Made by a program: the position numbers and the translations under genes
Assembly: GCA_001600635.1 (NCBI GenBank)
Contig: BCKL01000006.1
Location: 248,001 to 312,000 of the forward strand
Origin: Leucosporidium creatinivorum
Taxonomy: Eukaryota > Basidiomycota > Microbotryomycetes > Leucosporidiales > Leucosporidiaceae
DNA length: 64,000 nt
Reading direction: 5' to 3'
The notes under the pieces: generated by a model
Seen by the model: only the letters and a program-made list of their open reading frames with translations
What the model was told of the DNA's origin: nothing
Database searches by the model: none
Part shown: one piece after another, positions 1 to 11,278 of the stretch
Layout: the number at the start of each line of letters is the position of its first letter
Position numbering within the stretch: the stretch's first letter is position 1

Positions 1-1176
1 TCGTCAACCCGACGAGCACCTTGCCGAGTGTCATGAGGACGGCGTAGACGATCCCGCGCCAGACGATGCGACCGGTCCAGAGGGAGAGGAAAGGGATGGT
101 GAGGCCGATGGAGCCGAAGAAGAGGGGGCAGAAGATCTGTGAAGGCGAGGTGGTCAGCGCGAGGGGAAGAAGGGCGAATGGGCGGGCAACCTACGTAGGT
201 CTGCAGCATCTCGACGTGTGTGTGGTAAATCCGAGAGAAGGAGACCTTGGAGTCCTCCTCCGGAAGAGCGTAGAGAAATACGCCAGAGAGGAAAGCGCCG
301 AGAAGCATGGTCGTGCCCGCGTAATAAGCGATGGCGAGGAAACCACTGAGCACAGCTACGCCGACTGCAAGCTCGGCTCTTGCTCCTCCCTTCTCTACAA
401 GCTTCCCTGCCCCTCCTCGCCGCCACAGCCATCGAGCTGGACCGAAAGCGACTGCTGGACCGAGGACGGCCAGAAGCACGCTGGCGAGGATTGGTCGTCC
501 GATCGTCCATCCCAATTTATCGCTCCCACCGTCTCCCGCTCCTAGCGCCGTGATGACCGACAACAACACTAACGCGACAACGTCATCAATCAACGCCGCC
601 GCCTGCAAGACCGCGCCGATCCTCGTTCCCGCGAGATCGTACCCCTCCTTCTCTCCCACAGTCTTGAGAACGAAGAAGGTCGTTCCTAGGGAGGTAGAAG
701 CGAGGGCTGCGCCGGCGGAGAGGGCGTGCAGAGTTGGGTAGGAGAAGGCGGAGAAGAGGGCGAAGGTGAGGGCTAGGGGGAGGAGGATGCCGAGCAGGGC
801 GGAGATGGTCGCTAGAGGGAGGGAGGGGAGGAAGTGTTGGGGTGAGAGGTGCAGGCCGCCTTCTGTGAAAGGCCGAAAGGAAGAGGATCAGCTACCTTGC
901 GAAGGGGGATGGAAGGCGAAGCGAGCCCGAAACGCACCAAAGACGATGATGACCAGCCCGATATACCCCACCGCCACGAACGTCGTCTCCCAATCCATCT
1001 CCAAGATCCCCGCCACCGGTCCAAACACCACTCCCACTCCAATCTCGCCGAGCAGGCCTGCTCCAAAGACCCTGTCTGCGATGGCGCGAAAGACTTGCAG
1101 CAAGTAGAGGAAGCTGATGAGTGTGAGCAGGTGCGGGAGGGAAGGCTCGTAGTAGGTGACTTGTGAGGTGGTGGCC
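1..1176 (-). CDS. CPA2-type monovalent cation:proton antiporter, C-terminus cut by window edge
   Basis: Membrane antiporter that would exchange K+ or Na+ for protons. The ATG lies at 1176 on the minus strand. Three exons are visible, with introns at 863-937 and 137-194, both keeping frame. The spliced protein is a run of hydrophobic helices. It carries the motif AALIDDVVALVLL, whose Asp-Asp pair is the ion-binding signature of the electrogenic CPA2 branch (Kha1/NapA-like), and a later segment CPLFFGSIGLTIPF typical of the family. The N-terminus (YYEPSLPHLLTLISFLYLLQ) is the first helix. The gene runs off the left edge, so any C-terminal regulatory tail is not seen. Family placement is firm; the ion and the membrane it sits in are not known. 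Confidence 0.85.
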
Positions 1177-3396
1177 ATGCTGATCTGGCGTTGCGAGCTG
1201 AGCAATTGAGCGAGATGAAGATCAAGCGTGTTGGCGCGGTGGATAAGAGCGAGGATGGAGGTGTAGGACGACGGGATACATTAGAAGACTTCAGCACAAG
1301 TGATGTAGACGAGTAGGTGGTCGACGAAGAGTAGACGAAGGAAAGCGATGGCTCGGAGGAAGGCGAAGAGGCGAAGGTGCTCAGCTGCTCCATGTCAAGC
1401 GCTTGGCGGTGGTGGAAAGCTGCTTGTGCGGGGTAGCAGGGTACAGCAGTAGATGTACAGACGTAGGTGCTCCCTCGGGGAGGGGCCAAGCGCCGACGTA
1501 CCTTTCCGAGCCCCTTGCCTCTTCGCCGACTCGGAGCTGGACTTCGAGCTCTGTAGAGTGTGGACGATGTGCATACTTGAGCGCTGCGCCAAACAGTTTA
1601 AACTTAAAGATATCTCTGAGCGCTTGCACCACCTCAGAGATCGTCACAGCCGCCAGCACCGTACGTCGGCGTCGTTCGAGTCGACGCAGTGCACTCTCAT
1701 CTTTCTGACGCGGCTCACTTCACTCTCAGCAGAATCTCGCGAACCACCCTCCTTTGAGCGGTCGATCAATCCCCAAGCCGAGCGTTTCGCCCCTCTCGCC
1801 CTCGCCGAGCAGATTCCCTTCCTCTCGTTCTCGCCTCCGCAGGCAGAAAAACTTGACAGCGAGAGGGGTTCCCCATACAACGATATTCCTAGATTGCCTT
1901 TGGTTTGAGTGCTCCGAGAAGGTGCCTCCAGCCTTCCTGTCGCGGAGAGGGGAGGACATCTTCTCGTCTCGAGCTGGTTGCAGCTGCGACGGGGTGCAGG
2001 TTTTGGTGGTGGGAGCCGCTCGGCGGTAGGAAGGGCGAACAGGAGGGCGACAAGATAGAGAGAGAGGCGAGGTCTGCAGCTGGAGAGTACGGCGAGGGGA
2101 CGGCTCGGCGCTGGCTGAGAGTTTCAGAGCTCGGTCGGGTTTCTCGGGCGCCCCAGCACGGCCTGCTGTACATTCTTTCCAGTTGTAGATGACTAAGCTA
2201 GTACTAGATCACCGTGTAGTTCTGGAGGGCGACATTCGCATCCCTGATGCCCAGCACGACCGCATGCTTGCCTCCGCAATTCTGGCGACCGACCGACCGC
2301 GCCGATCCGGGATGGCAGCTTCGGCTTGAAAGTAGATTGCTTGCCGGGTGAGGGGTGAATGGAAAAGCAATGTTCTCGTAGCTGTCTACATAACCAGTCG
2401 AAGCTGCTAAATGAGGAAGCTGAGAGGGAGAGAAAGTCGGATCGGGCGGCGAAGAGCCTGGAGGATGGCGTGGCAGCTGCTTCGGCGGGAGAAAGGAGTA
2501 CAGCAAGGCAGCAGGGATGTAGAATGATGGTGAGAACTCTAGGGTACTAGACTGCCAGCTGTAGTGAGATTGTGGCCCAGAATATAGGAGGGAGGGCAAC
2601 GAGAAGCTGCCGCCGCGTCCCTCCCCCTCTTACCCTTCTCCACTCGTCGCCTGGCCTCGTACAGCACTCGCCACCTCTTCCTCTCTCCCTCCTTCCTCTT
2701 CTTCGTTCTGCCCCCTCTCTTTGGCCTCTAGCCAGTCTACCGTCCTACAAGGCCTACTTCTCAGGCCAAACAGGATCGCCTTTGTGCTCAGCCCGCCTCT
2801 CGCCAGCCGCAACTCGCAACTACCCCCTCCTTCGCCTCTCTCTCTCGCCGCCCGCCCTCTCCCGTCCAACAGGCAGGACAATAGACAGCTACAGACCCCC
2901 TTGCTCTCTAGCAGTCGCCGCCCTCCGACCTTTGAGCTCGCATTGGCCCTGCACCACGGACCTCAACACCAATCTCGCTCAAGCCCTCCCCTGCCCGCCC
3001 AGCTCTCCTTCCCTCCCCTTCGCCCGCTCATCTAAAACCCAGAGCAATCAAAGCTACAGCCCTCGCCGCTCTTTAGCTCCCGCCCTCCCCGACACATCTC
3101 CATCACAGCCAGCCAGCCAGCAGCCTCCCCTCGCTCGCTCGCTCCTCCCCCGGCACCGCACACCGACCCTTCTCCTTCTCGCTCTAGCTAGTTCTACTCG
3201 CTACAGCCTATTCCAAGTGAGTTCTTCAGCTCTCTCATTGCACCACATCAACGGCTATCCCTTTCTCTCTCCGCTGGACCACCACAAGCTGACACCACGC
3301 CCCCCCCGCTCGTGCCTCGTCCAACAACACTCGCTCCGCTCTTTCTCGTCCATCTCGCTACAACCAGCTTTACCAAACCACCTCCACCTCACCACC
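1177..3396. other. Long divergent intergenic region; pyrimidine-rich leader before the G-beta gene
   Basis: About 2.2 kb separates the antiporter start from the G-beta start. No reading frame here resembles a known protein. From about 2620 to 3390 the plus strand is strongly C/T-rich, with short repeats such as (GCCA)n near 3107-3121 and (TCGC)n near 3130, as expected of a long 5' leader and promoter. A minus-strand open stretch near 1380-1659 has some protein-like character but no supporting splice sites or homology I recognise. Confidence 0.5.
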
Positions 3397-4822
3397 ATGT
3401 CATCACCAACCGACATCCAGGAGAAGATCGCCGCCGCCCGGAGAGAAGCAGAGACACTCAAGGAGAAGATCCGAGCAAAACGGGAACAGCTCGCCGACAC
3501 GAGTCGTGAGTCGGCCTTTCGCTGCAGTGGAGCAGGATCTAGAGAAGCTCGGGTTTGATGCTACCGGAGCGTGACGAGCTACAGAAAACTGACGATTCTA
3601 CCCCTCATCCTCCTGCCCCACCTCTCGCCTCGCCGCGTCGCCGTTTCCAGTCCGAGCCATGGCCCAGGAGATTGATCCTCTACCCCGAGTGACGATGCGC
3701 CCACGACGGACGCTCAAGGGTCATCTCGCCAAGATCTACGCCATGCACTGGTCCCAGGACAAGCGCCACCTCGTCTCGGCGTCGCAGGACGGCAAGCTCA
3801 TCGTCTGGGACGCCTACACGACCAACAAGGTCCACGCCATCCCTCTGCGCTCTTCGTGGGTCATGACCTGCGCCTACGCGCCCTCGGGCAACTTTGTCGC
3901 CTGCGGAGGACTGGACAACATCTGCTCGATTTACAACCTCCGCACCAAGGAGGGGTCGGTCAAGGTGGCGCGCGAGCTGAGCGCCCACACGGGCTACCTC
4001 TCGTGCTGCCGCTTCCTCAACGACCGGCAGATCCTCACTTCCTCGGGCGACATGACGTGCATGCTGTGGGACGTCGACGCCGGCGTTAGGGTCATCGAGT
4101 TCAACGACCACACGGGCGATGTCATGAGGTGAGCTTTAGCCCTTCCCTTTCTTCTTCCCTACCTCTAAACCTCCGAGCTCGGTTCCGCGGTGACGGTACG
4201 CTAACTTGTCGTCTACCTCCCACCGCCCGACAGCCTCTCGCTCGGCCCTAACCAGAACATCTTCGTTTCGGGAGCCTGCGACGCCTCGGCGAAAGTGTGG
4301 GACATCCGTACGGGCAAGGCCGTGCAGACCTTCACCGGTCACGAGTCGGACATCAACGCTGTTCAGTAGGTCGAGCTTCTCGTCGGGTTTCCCCGACTCG
4401 AGCTGACCTCGTTGGACTCGACAGATTCTTCCCGAACGGCGACGCCTTCGCAACCGGTTCCGACGACGCCTCGTGCCGCCTCTTCGACCTCCGCGCCGAC
4501 CGGGAGCTGAATCAATACACCCACGACAACGTCCTTTGCGGCATCACCTCGGTCGGCTTCTCCGTCTCGGGTCGCATCCTCTTTGCCGGCTACGACGACT
4601 TCAACTGCAACGTGTGGGATACCCTCAAGGGCGAGCGTGTGGGCGTGCTGGCGGGCCATGAGAATAGGGTGTCGTGCTTGGGTGTTAGTCAGGATGGTAT
4701 GGCGCTGTGCACGGGATCGTGGGATAGTATGCTCAAGGTGAGTTTCTTCTTCGGCGCCGAGCTCGCTTGTTGCCTCCGAGCGACGAGCTGACCTTTCTAC
4801 TCCACTGCAGATCTGGGCATAG
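3397..4822 (+). CDS. GPB1: Heterotrimeric G-protein beta subunit
   Basis: Beta subunit that partners a gamma subunit and a G-alpha at the plasma membrane, in fungi usually in pheromone or nutrient signalling. Five exons (3397-3505, 3651-4128, 4234-4365, 4425-4737, 4811-4822) splice to 347 residues, the usual family length. Residues 1-40 form the N-terminal coiled coil ([20 protein letters not shown]) that binds gamma. The rest is seven WD40 blades that track animal G-beta closely, for example [33 protein letters not shown] and [12 protein letters not shown]. The last exon is only 12 nt and encodes Ile-Trp-Ala-stop. The start is fixed by the coiled coil and by an in-frame first intron. Assignment to the beta family is essentially certain; which pathway it serves is inferred. 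Confidence 0.96.
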
Positions 4823-5253
4823 ACGTCGCCGCCACTCTACCAAAAGGCTCCATCGTCTACAACCTTCGCTCCACCGCACTCGACGGCTCGTTCGCTCGTT
4901 CGGCCGTCCATCCCTCTCTCCCCATATTAACGACCTCTCCCTCTTTCCTTTTCGCCTTCTCCCCCAGTCCGTTCCTTTTAACCCTCCCGTATTTCAGTTG
5001 GCTTTTTCCCTTTCCATTATACCCCCCTTTCTCGGCTTTTTCTCTCCTTTAGCTTCCCACTTCCCTCTCCCCCTCTTCCCCCTAGTATTCCCAACCCTTC
5101 CCCTCTCCCCTTTCCGGCTGTCAATTACAACGCATACTGAGTCCAATACAAGGTGACCCGAAGCGAGATGTAGCGAATTAGGCGCCGACCGAGACGAACT
5201 GGAGGTCGTCACGACCGAGGCCGAGTCGCGAAGTTCGCGGGTTGTGCTCCTTG
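4823..5253. other. Intergenic region between G-beta and AspRS
   Basis: About 430 bases. The part from 4910 to 5110 is very rich in C and T and is probably the 3' UTR of the upstream gene. No gene seen. Confidence 0.5.
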
Positions 5254-7899
5254 ATGCTCCAGCGCCTCGTTTCGCACCCAGCACTTCGTCGCCAGCTCTC
5301 TTCTTACCGACCACTCAATCAGCACTTTTCGACCTACAACAGAATGACGGGCGTCAAGGATCTCATGCACAAGGTTACGCACATTCGCTCCCCCTCGAGC
5401 TCGCGTCCTACCTCGCCCACCGCTCAGCCCGCTTCACCTACCGGCTCGCGCCCTAGTTCGACCATCTCGCCCGTTGCTTCTGTTGCTGCCGACGGAGCTG
5501 CGAGGCCCGCTGCACCTGCAGAGGACATGACTCCTCGCATGAAGTGAGTTTCGACAGACTTCGAATCTTGGGGCGAGAGAGCTGACGAAGTTGGGCACTT
5601 GGAAGGGAGAACGGCGAGCTCGAGTCCAAGTCGGAGGTCAAGAAGCGTGTGGCTGCTGAGAAGAAGGAGAAGCTCAAGCAGGAGAAGGAGGCCGCTAGGC
5701 TCAAGAAGGAGGCGACGGAGAAGGCTGCTCGTGAGGCGGCTGATGTGGTGAGTCGGGAGCTGTTGGGAGTCGCGTAAGAGCTTCAAGCTGACTCTAGCTA
5801 CCTACAGGACTACTCCGCCGACAAGTACGGCAAGCTGCCCCTCGTTCAATCGACCGAGAGGACTGGTGAGCCTACCCTGCCCGAGTCAAGCGATTGTCCC
5901 GCGCTGACGATTCTGTTCCGCTACAGGCATCGTTCGCACCCAGTTTGTCAACATCTCCGAGGCCAACGTCGGCCAGGATGTCACCTTCCGTGCCCGTCTC
6001 CAGACCTCGCGAGCCCAGGGTGCGTTGCGCTTGCGGCTTTTCCACCGTCTCCTAGCGCCGAGCTGACTTCCATGGCTCTCCGGCACCTATTCAATGTACA
6101 GGAGCCAAGATGGTCTTCCTCGTCTTCCGCCAGCAAAACCACACGATCCAGGCGCTCGTGCAGGTCGAGCCCGAGCTCGTGTCGAAGAAGATGGTCCGCT
6201 TCGCCGAGAGCATCAACCCCGAGTCGATCGTCCTCGTCGAGGGCACCGTGCAGAAGCCTTTGGAGCCCGTCAAGAGTTGCTCGGTTCAAGATGCCGAGAT
6301 CAAGATCAAGACTGTGAGCTCGAGCAGAAGGAGAGGGAACGAGGTGGAACGACCGAGCTGACTTGTGTGATGCATCTCAACAGCTCCGCATCATCTCCGA
6401 GGCTCCCAACCTCCTTCCCTTCTCCATGGCTGACGCTCTCCGCCCCGCCGACTCGGCTGTATGTCTGACTCAGCGAGAAGGACGAACTCGGCGCTGACCT
6501 CGCTTTCGAATTGCAGGAGGGAGCCACTGTCGCCCTCGACACTCGTCTCGATAACCGTATCCTTGACCTCCGCGTGAGTTGTAGCTGTATGTTGACTCCG
6601 AGTACTCAGCTGACTCTCTCCGCCTGCAGACCATCACCAACCAGTCCATCTTCAAGATGTCCTCGGGCGTCTGCAACCTCTTCCGCGAGTACCTCAACGG
6701 GCAAGGATTCACTGAGATCCACACTCCCAAACTCCAGGGCGCTGCCACCGAGTCGGGTTCCTCCGTTTTCAAGGTCTCGTACTTCAAGGGTGAGTGTCGA
6801 TGTTCGGCGCCGAGTCGATGTCGTCGAGCTGACCCTCTCAACTCTACAAACAGGTAACGCCTACCTCGCTCAGTCGCCTCAGCTTGCCAAGCAGATGTGC
6901 ATCGCTGCCGATATGGAGAAGGTCTACGAGATCGCCCCTGGTGAGTCGAGCGCTGCCTCCCTCCCGTCAGCGATGCTGACCCTCCCTTCCTCCTCCACCA
7001 GTCTTCCGTGCCGAAGACTCCAACACTCACCGTCACATGACCGAGTTTATGGGACTCGATATGGAGATGGCCTTCGAGGAGCACTACCACGAGGTGATGG
7101 AGACGATCGACGGAATGCTCAAGAGCATCTTTGCTGGCCTCAAGCAGCGCTACGCCGAGGACATTGCCATCGTCCAGAAGCAGCACCCTCACGACGACTT
7201 CACCTTCCTTCCTGAGACCCTGGTCCTTCAGTACACCGACGCCATTAAGCTGCTGCAGGATGCCGGTGTGCAGCAGGGAACCCCTCCCGCTCCTATCGGG
7301 GACCACGATGATATGAGGTGAGTGAGCTATGGTAGATGCTAGCTCATTCGAGCTGCACGCTGACCATCTTTCGCGACTCTATAGCACCTCGACCGAGAAG
7401 GCCCTCGGAGTCATCGTCAAGGAGAAGTACAACACCGACTACTACATCATCGACAAGTTCCCCCTCTCCCTTCGTCCCTTCTACACCATGCCCGACCCTA
7501 CCAACCCCCTCCTGTCCAACTCTTACGACTTCTTCATGCGCGGCGAGGAGATCCTCTCGGGAGCTCAGCGTCTCCACGACGCTCCCATGCTCGAGGAGCG
7601 CATGCGCGCCGTCGGCATCAACCCTGATGATATGAAGAGCTACGTCGATGGATTCCGTCTTGGTGCCCCTCCTCACGCTGGTGGTGGAATCGGTGAGCTT
7701 TGTCGTCAACGGAAGCCGAGACCTTGCGCTGACCCTTTCGCTCTGCACTAGGACTCGAGCGTGTCGTCATGCTCTTCCTCAAGCTCAACAACATTCGTCG
7801 CGCCTCGCTCTTCCCCAGGTAGATGATCCTGGCTACTCAGAGAGCGAGCTCGGCTGACCTTTCTCGCTCCGCAGGGACCCCAAGCGCCTCGAGCCTTGA
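5254..7899 (+). CDS. DPS1: Cytosolic-type aspartyl-tRNA synthetase (class IIb)
   Basis: Charges tRNA-Asp with aspartate. The protein is split by about 12 short introns. Order of parts: a Lys-rich helical extension ([20 protein letters not shown]) of the eukaryotic type; an OB-fold anticodon domain ([20 protein letters not shown]); and the class II core with motif 2 ([16 protein letters not shown]) and motif 3 ([19 protein letters not shown]), ending [10 protein letters not shown] as in fungal DPS1. The conventional start is the ATG at 5344 ([10 protein letters not shown]). An in-frame ATG at 5254 would add 30 residues with no Asp or Glu and five Arg, which resembles a mitochondrial presequence. 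I gave the longer span because both starts are in frame. The enzyme identity is firm; the longer form is a hypothesis. Confidence 0.93.
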
Positions 7900-8246
7900 T
7901 TGCAGAAGGATACTTGGAAGCTGGCGACAAGCTGGCCATCCGGAATCTCATCTTTGCTACTCTACCTTGTTAATTACGTTCGCCCACCCTTCTACACCTC
8001 GAGTGGGCTCAAGAAGCGAACCTTCGGCGAAAGCTCGGAGAGGGGCGAATTAGACGGCAGAAGCGCTTCGGTCTCGGCTGGGGGTGCTACAGGTGTATCA
8101 GATCCTGTATGTAGACCATCAAAAGGGAATTGTCAGCTTTGGTGAATCCGAGTTTCGCGGCCTTGTCTCGACTTTTGCGCGTTTCGCTGGCTTGCCTCTC
8201 TCCTTCACCTCTACCTCGTCTTCTCTCGCTTCTACGACACTGCAAC
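7900..8246. other. Intergenic region between DPS1 and NOG2
   Basis: About 350 bases holding the 3' UTR of the synthetase and the promoter and leader of the next gene. No gene or RNA recognised. Confidence 0.5.
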
Positions 8247-11056
8247 ATGGTCAGGGACACGTCGAACCGCGAGACGAAAACACGTAACAGCCGTTATGCT
8301 GCTGCTACAGGTTAGTAGTGCATTAATTGCTTCAGTTCGGCTCGAAAGCTCGAGCGGCGGCGTCGAGGCGTTGAGATCAGCGACGACGGCCCAGAGGGAC
8401 CACTGGGGCAGCTACTGACTATTGCCATATCCACAGGACTCAAGACCGGTAACCTCAAGACCAAGGGTGAGCTACATTTCGCTCAGCGTGCGAAACGCCT
8501 TTTTGCGCCGCACTTTCGCTGACCTTATCCTTCGCTACTTCCAGGAGAGAACTTCTACCGCGATGCCAAGCAAGTTCGTCGGGTGAACATGCTTTCGGGC
8601 AAGAGCGGAAGCGCCGTGCGCGACGCTAGTGGACAGGTTACCAAGGAGGCCGAGTTCCAATCGAAGGAGGTGACCCCCGGAAGGGTGCAGCCTGACCGCC
8701 GCTGGTTCGGCAACACGAGGACTATCTCGCAGACCGCTCTGGAGCACTTCAGGACCAGCCTCAAGGAGAAGATTGCCGACCCTTACTCGGTCGTGCTCAA
8801 GAAGAACAAGCTCCCCATGTCCCTCCTCACGGATCTGCCCGTCGGAGTGAGTTCTGCACCTTCTATACAGAACATCGCTGACGATTCTCTCGAGCAGAAG
8901 GCCAAGATGGATCTCACCAGCACCGAGCCCTTCAGCGACACTTTCGGATCCAAGGCTCAGCGCAAGCGCCCCCGTCTCGACGTTGGATCCTTCGCCGAGC
9001 TCGCCGGCAAGGTCACCGCCCACCAGGCTTCCAAGAAGGCTGCCGCTACCCTCGCCGCCGCCGACGCTCTGCTCGAGGCCGAGCACGAGGATACCGAGGA
9101 GTCGAGGGCCCCCGAGGACGTGACCGCCGAGGAGCAGGAGGGAGAGCTCCGCAATGTGCCCATGGACTACATTCTCAGTGCTGGAACTTCGAGGCGTATT
9201 TGGGGAGAGCTGTACAAGGTGAGCTTTCTCGCCGTACGCTGTCAAACGAGCCCGAGCTGACTTTCGGCCCTCTCCAGGTCATCGACTCTTCGGATCTCCT
9301 CCTCCACGTCCTCGATGCTCGTGATCCCATGGGAACTCGCTGCGAGAGTGTCGAGGCTTACCTCGCCAAGGAGAAGCGCGGCAAGAAGGTCGTCTACATC
9401 CTCAACAAGGTCGATCTTGTTCCCGGATGGGTCGCCGTACGTTTCTCTCTGCGGCTGCCACGACGAAGCTCGCCGCTTACCTAATTGGATCAAACTACAG
9501 GCTCGCTGGGTCAAGGTCCTCTCCAAGACTCACCCCACCATCGCCTTCCACGCCTCCATCAACAACTCGTTCGGAAAGGGATCCCTCATCCAGCTCCTCC
9601 GTCAATTCTCCACCCTCTTCTCCGACAAGAAGCAGATCTCGGTCGGCTTCATCGGTTACCCCAACGTCGGCAAGTCGTCCATCATCAACACGCTCAAGAA
9701 GAAGGCCGTCTGCAAGACCGCTCCCATCCCCGGAGAGACCAAGGTCTGGCAGTACATCACCCTCATGCGCCGCATCTACCTCATCGACTGCCCCGGAATC
9801 GTCCCTCCTTCGGCTCGTGATTCTGAGTCGCAAAAGGTCCTCAAAGGAGTCGTTCGTGTCGAGCACTTGTCGTCGCCTTCGGATCACGTTGCGCTCCTGC
9901 TGCAGCGTGTCCGTCCCGAGTACCTCACCAGGACCTACGGTATCAGCGACTGGAAGGACTCGGATGACTTCCTCGGCAAGCTCGCGGCCAAGATGGGCAA
10001 GCTGCACCGAGGAGGAGAGGGAGACCACCGTACCGTCGCCACTATGGTCCTTAACGTGAGTTTTTGGCCCTCGTGCTCCCTGCAGAATACACGAGCTGAC
10101 TCCGTTCTACCTTCGTACAGGACTGGATTCGTGGAAAGATCCCTTACTTCGTCGCACCTCCCGAGCCCGACACTCGCGACGCCAACGGCAAGCCCCTTCC
10201 CCGTCCCCTCAAGGTCGCTGGCCTCAACGAGACCGACAAGAAGAAGAAGGCCAAGGGTACGGGAGGAACCGAGACCCTCTCGGGTGGAACGACCGTCGAC
10301 GCCCAAGGCAACACGGTCAAGTCGATAAAGGGAGTCACGCAGCCGCTGCACCAGATTGTTCACTCGAACAAGTTCTTGGCGGACGACAACCAGAAGATCG
10401 ACGAGGATACGGATGAGGAGGAGGATGACGATGACGAGGAGGCCGCCGACGAGGAGTGGGGAGGCATCGCCGAGGACGATATCGACGCCGTCAGCGACTT
10501 CGAAGGCGACTTTGAGGGTGAGATGCCCGAGGGAGACGTGCCACTGCAGTGGGACGAGCTCTTCGCTCAGGCTGTCGGCGAGGAGAGTGGAGATGAGGAC
10601 GTCGAGGTGGTCATGGACGCGCCTGGGGAGACACCGCTACCCAAGCTGTCGGCCAAGGCTGAGGGCAAGACGAAGCGTAGTGAGTTTGGCTTTTCGTACT
10701 TGTCGCTCCCTCTAGCTCGAGCTCACCTCGTTCTCTCCCTTTTCGCAGCCGTCGACGAGGCCTCAGAAGACGACGACGAGGAGTCGGATGAGGAGGAGAC
10801 CAAGGCCGCCAAGGAGAAGCGCATGACCACCAACAAGAAGAAGGCGACCAACTTCTTGTGAGTTTCCCCCGCTGAGGCTGAACCGTCGCCGCCGAGTTTC
10901 GACTGAGCAGCTCGCTGAGCTTTTCATCTCCCTCTCCACAGCACCACTGCCAACGTCAAGAACAAGAACCGCAACCGTGTGCTCCCCACCAATACCATGG
11001 CAGGCAAGGGCAAGGGTACAGGAAAGGGCAGGCGTGGTCAGAAGTCGACGATTTGA
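8247..11056 (+). CDS. NOG2: Nucleolar/nuclear GTP-binding protein 2 (60S ribosome assembly)
   Basis: GTPase that joins late nuclear pre-60S particles and acts as a checkpoint before export. The G motifs are circularly permuted, as known for the YRG/YlqF group: the G4 motif ([11 protein letters not shown]) comes first, then G1 (GYPNVGKSS) and G3 (DCPGIVPPS). The N-terminus holds the family block [20 protein letters not shown]. The C-terminus is an acidic stretch ([17 protein letters not shown]) followed by a basic tail ending [14 protein letters not shown], like human GNL2 and longer than yeast Nog2. The first coding exon is short (8247-8310) and is followed by a 126-base intron; the frame is kept (ACA G|GA CTC). 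Several further short introns are present. Assignment is very secure. Confidence 0.95.
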
Positions 11057-11278
11057 GCTCGGCGTTCCGGTGGCGGTCTTCTCGCGTTTGTAGGCTTATA
11101 GTCGTTTCTCTCTTCATCTCTCGTGTAACAACGTGTCTCTTCTTGCACAATCCTCGAAGTTTTCTGCCGCATTGTTGAGCCGCGGAACTCGGAGCAAGTG
11201 GATCGACGAGTCGACCGGCAATGGCGGAAGCGCGAGCGGCCGTTTCCAGCTTGGGTTCTAACCGCTCACTGTCTGCTC

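Noticed and set aside
1381-1659. Possible minus-strand exon upstream of the antiporter
   Set aside because: Part of it (ISEVVQALRDIFKFKLFGAA) looks protein-like, but no joining exon keeps frame with the antiporter or another gene.
6470-7306. 278-codon antisense frame in the aspartyl-tRNA synthetase gene
   Set aside because: It spans several well-supported exons and introns on the other strand, with no splice or homology support of its own.
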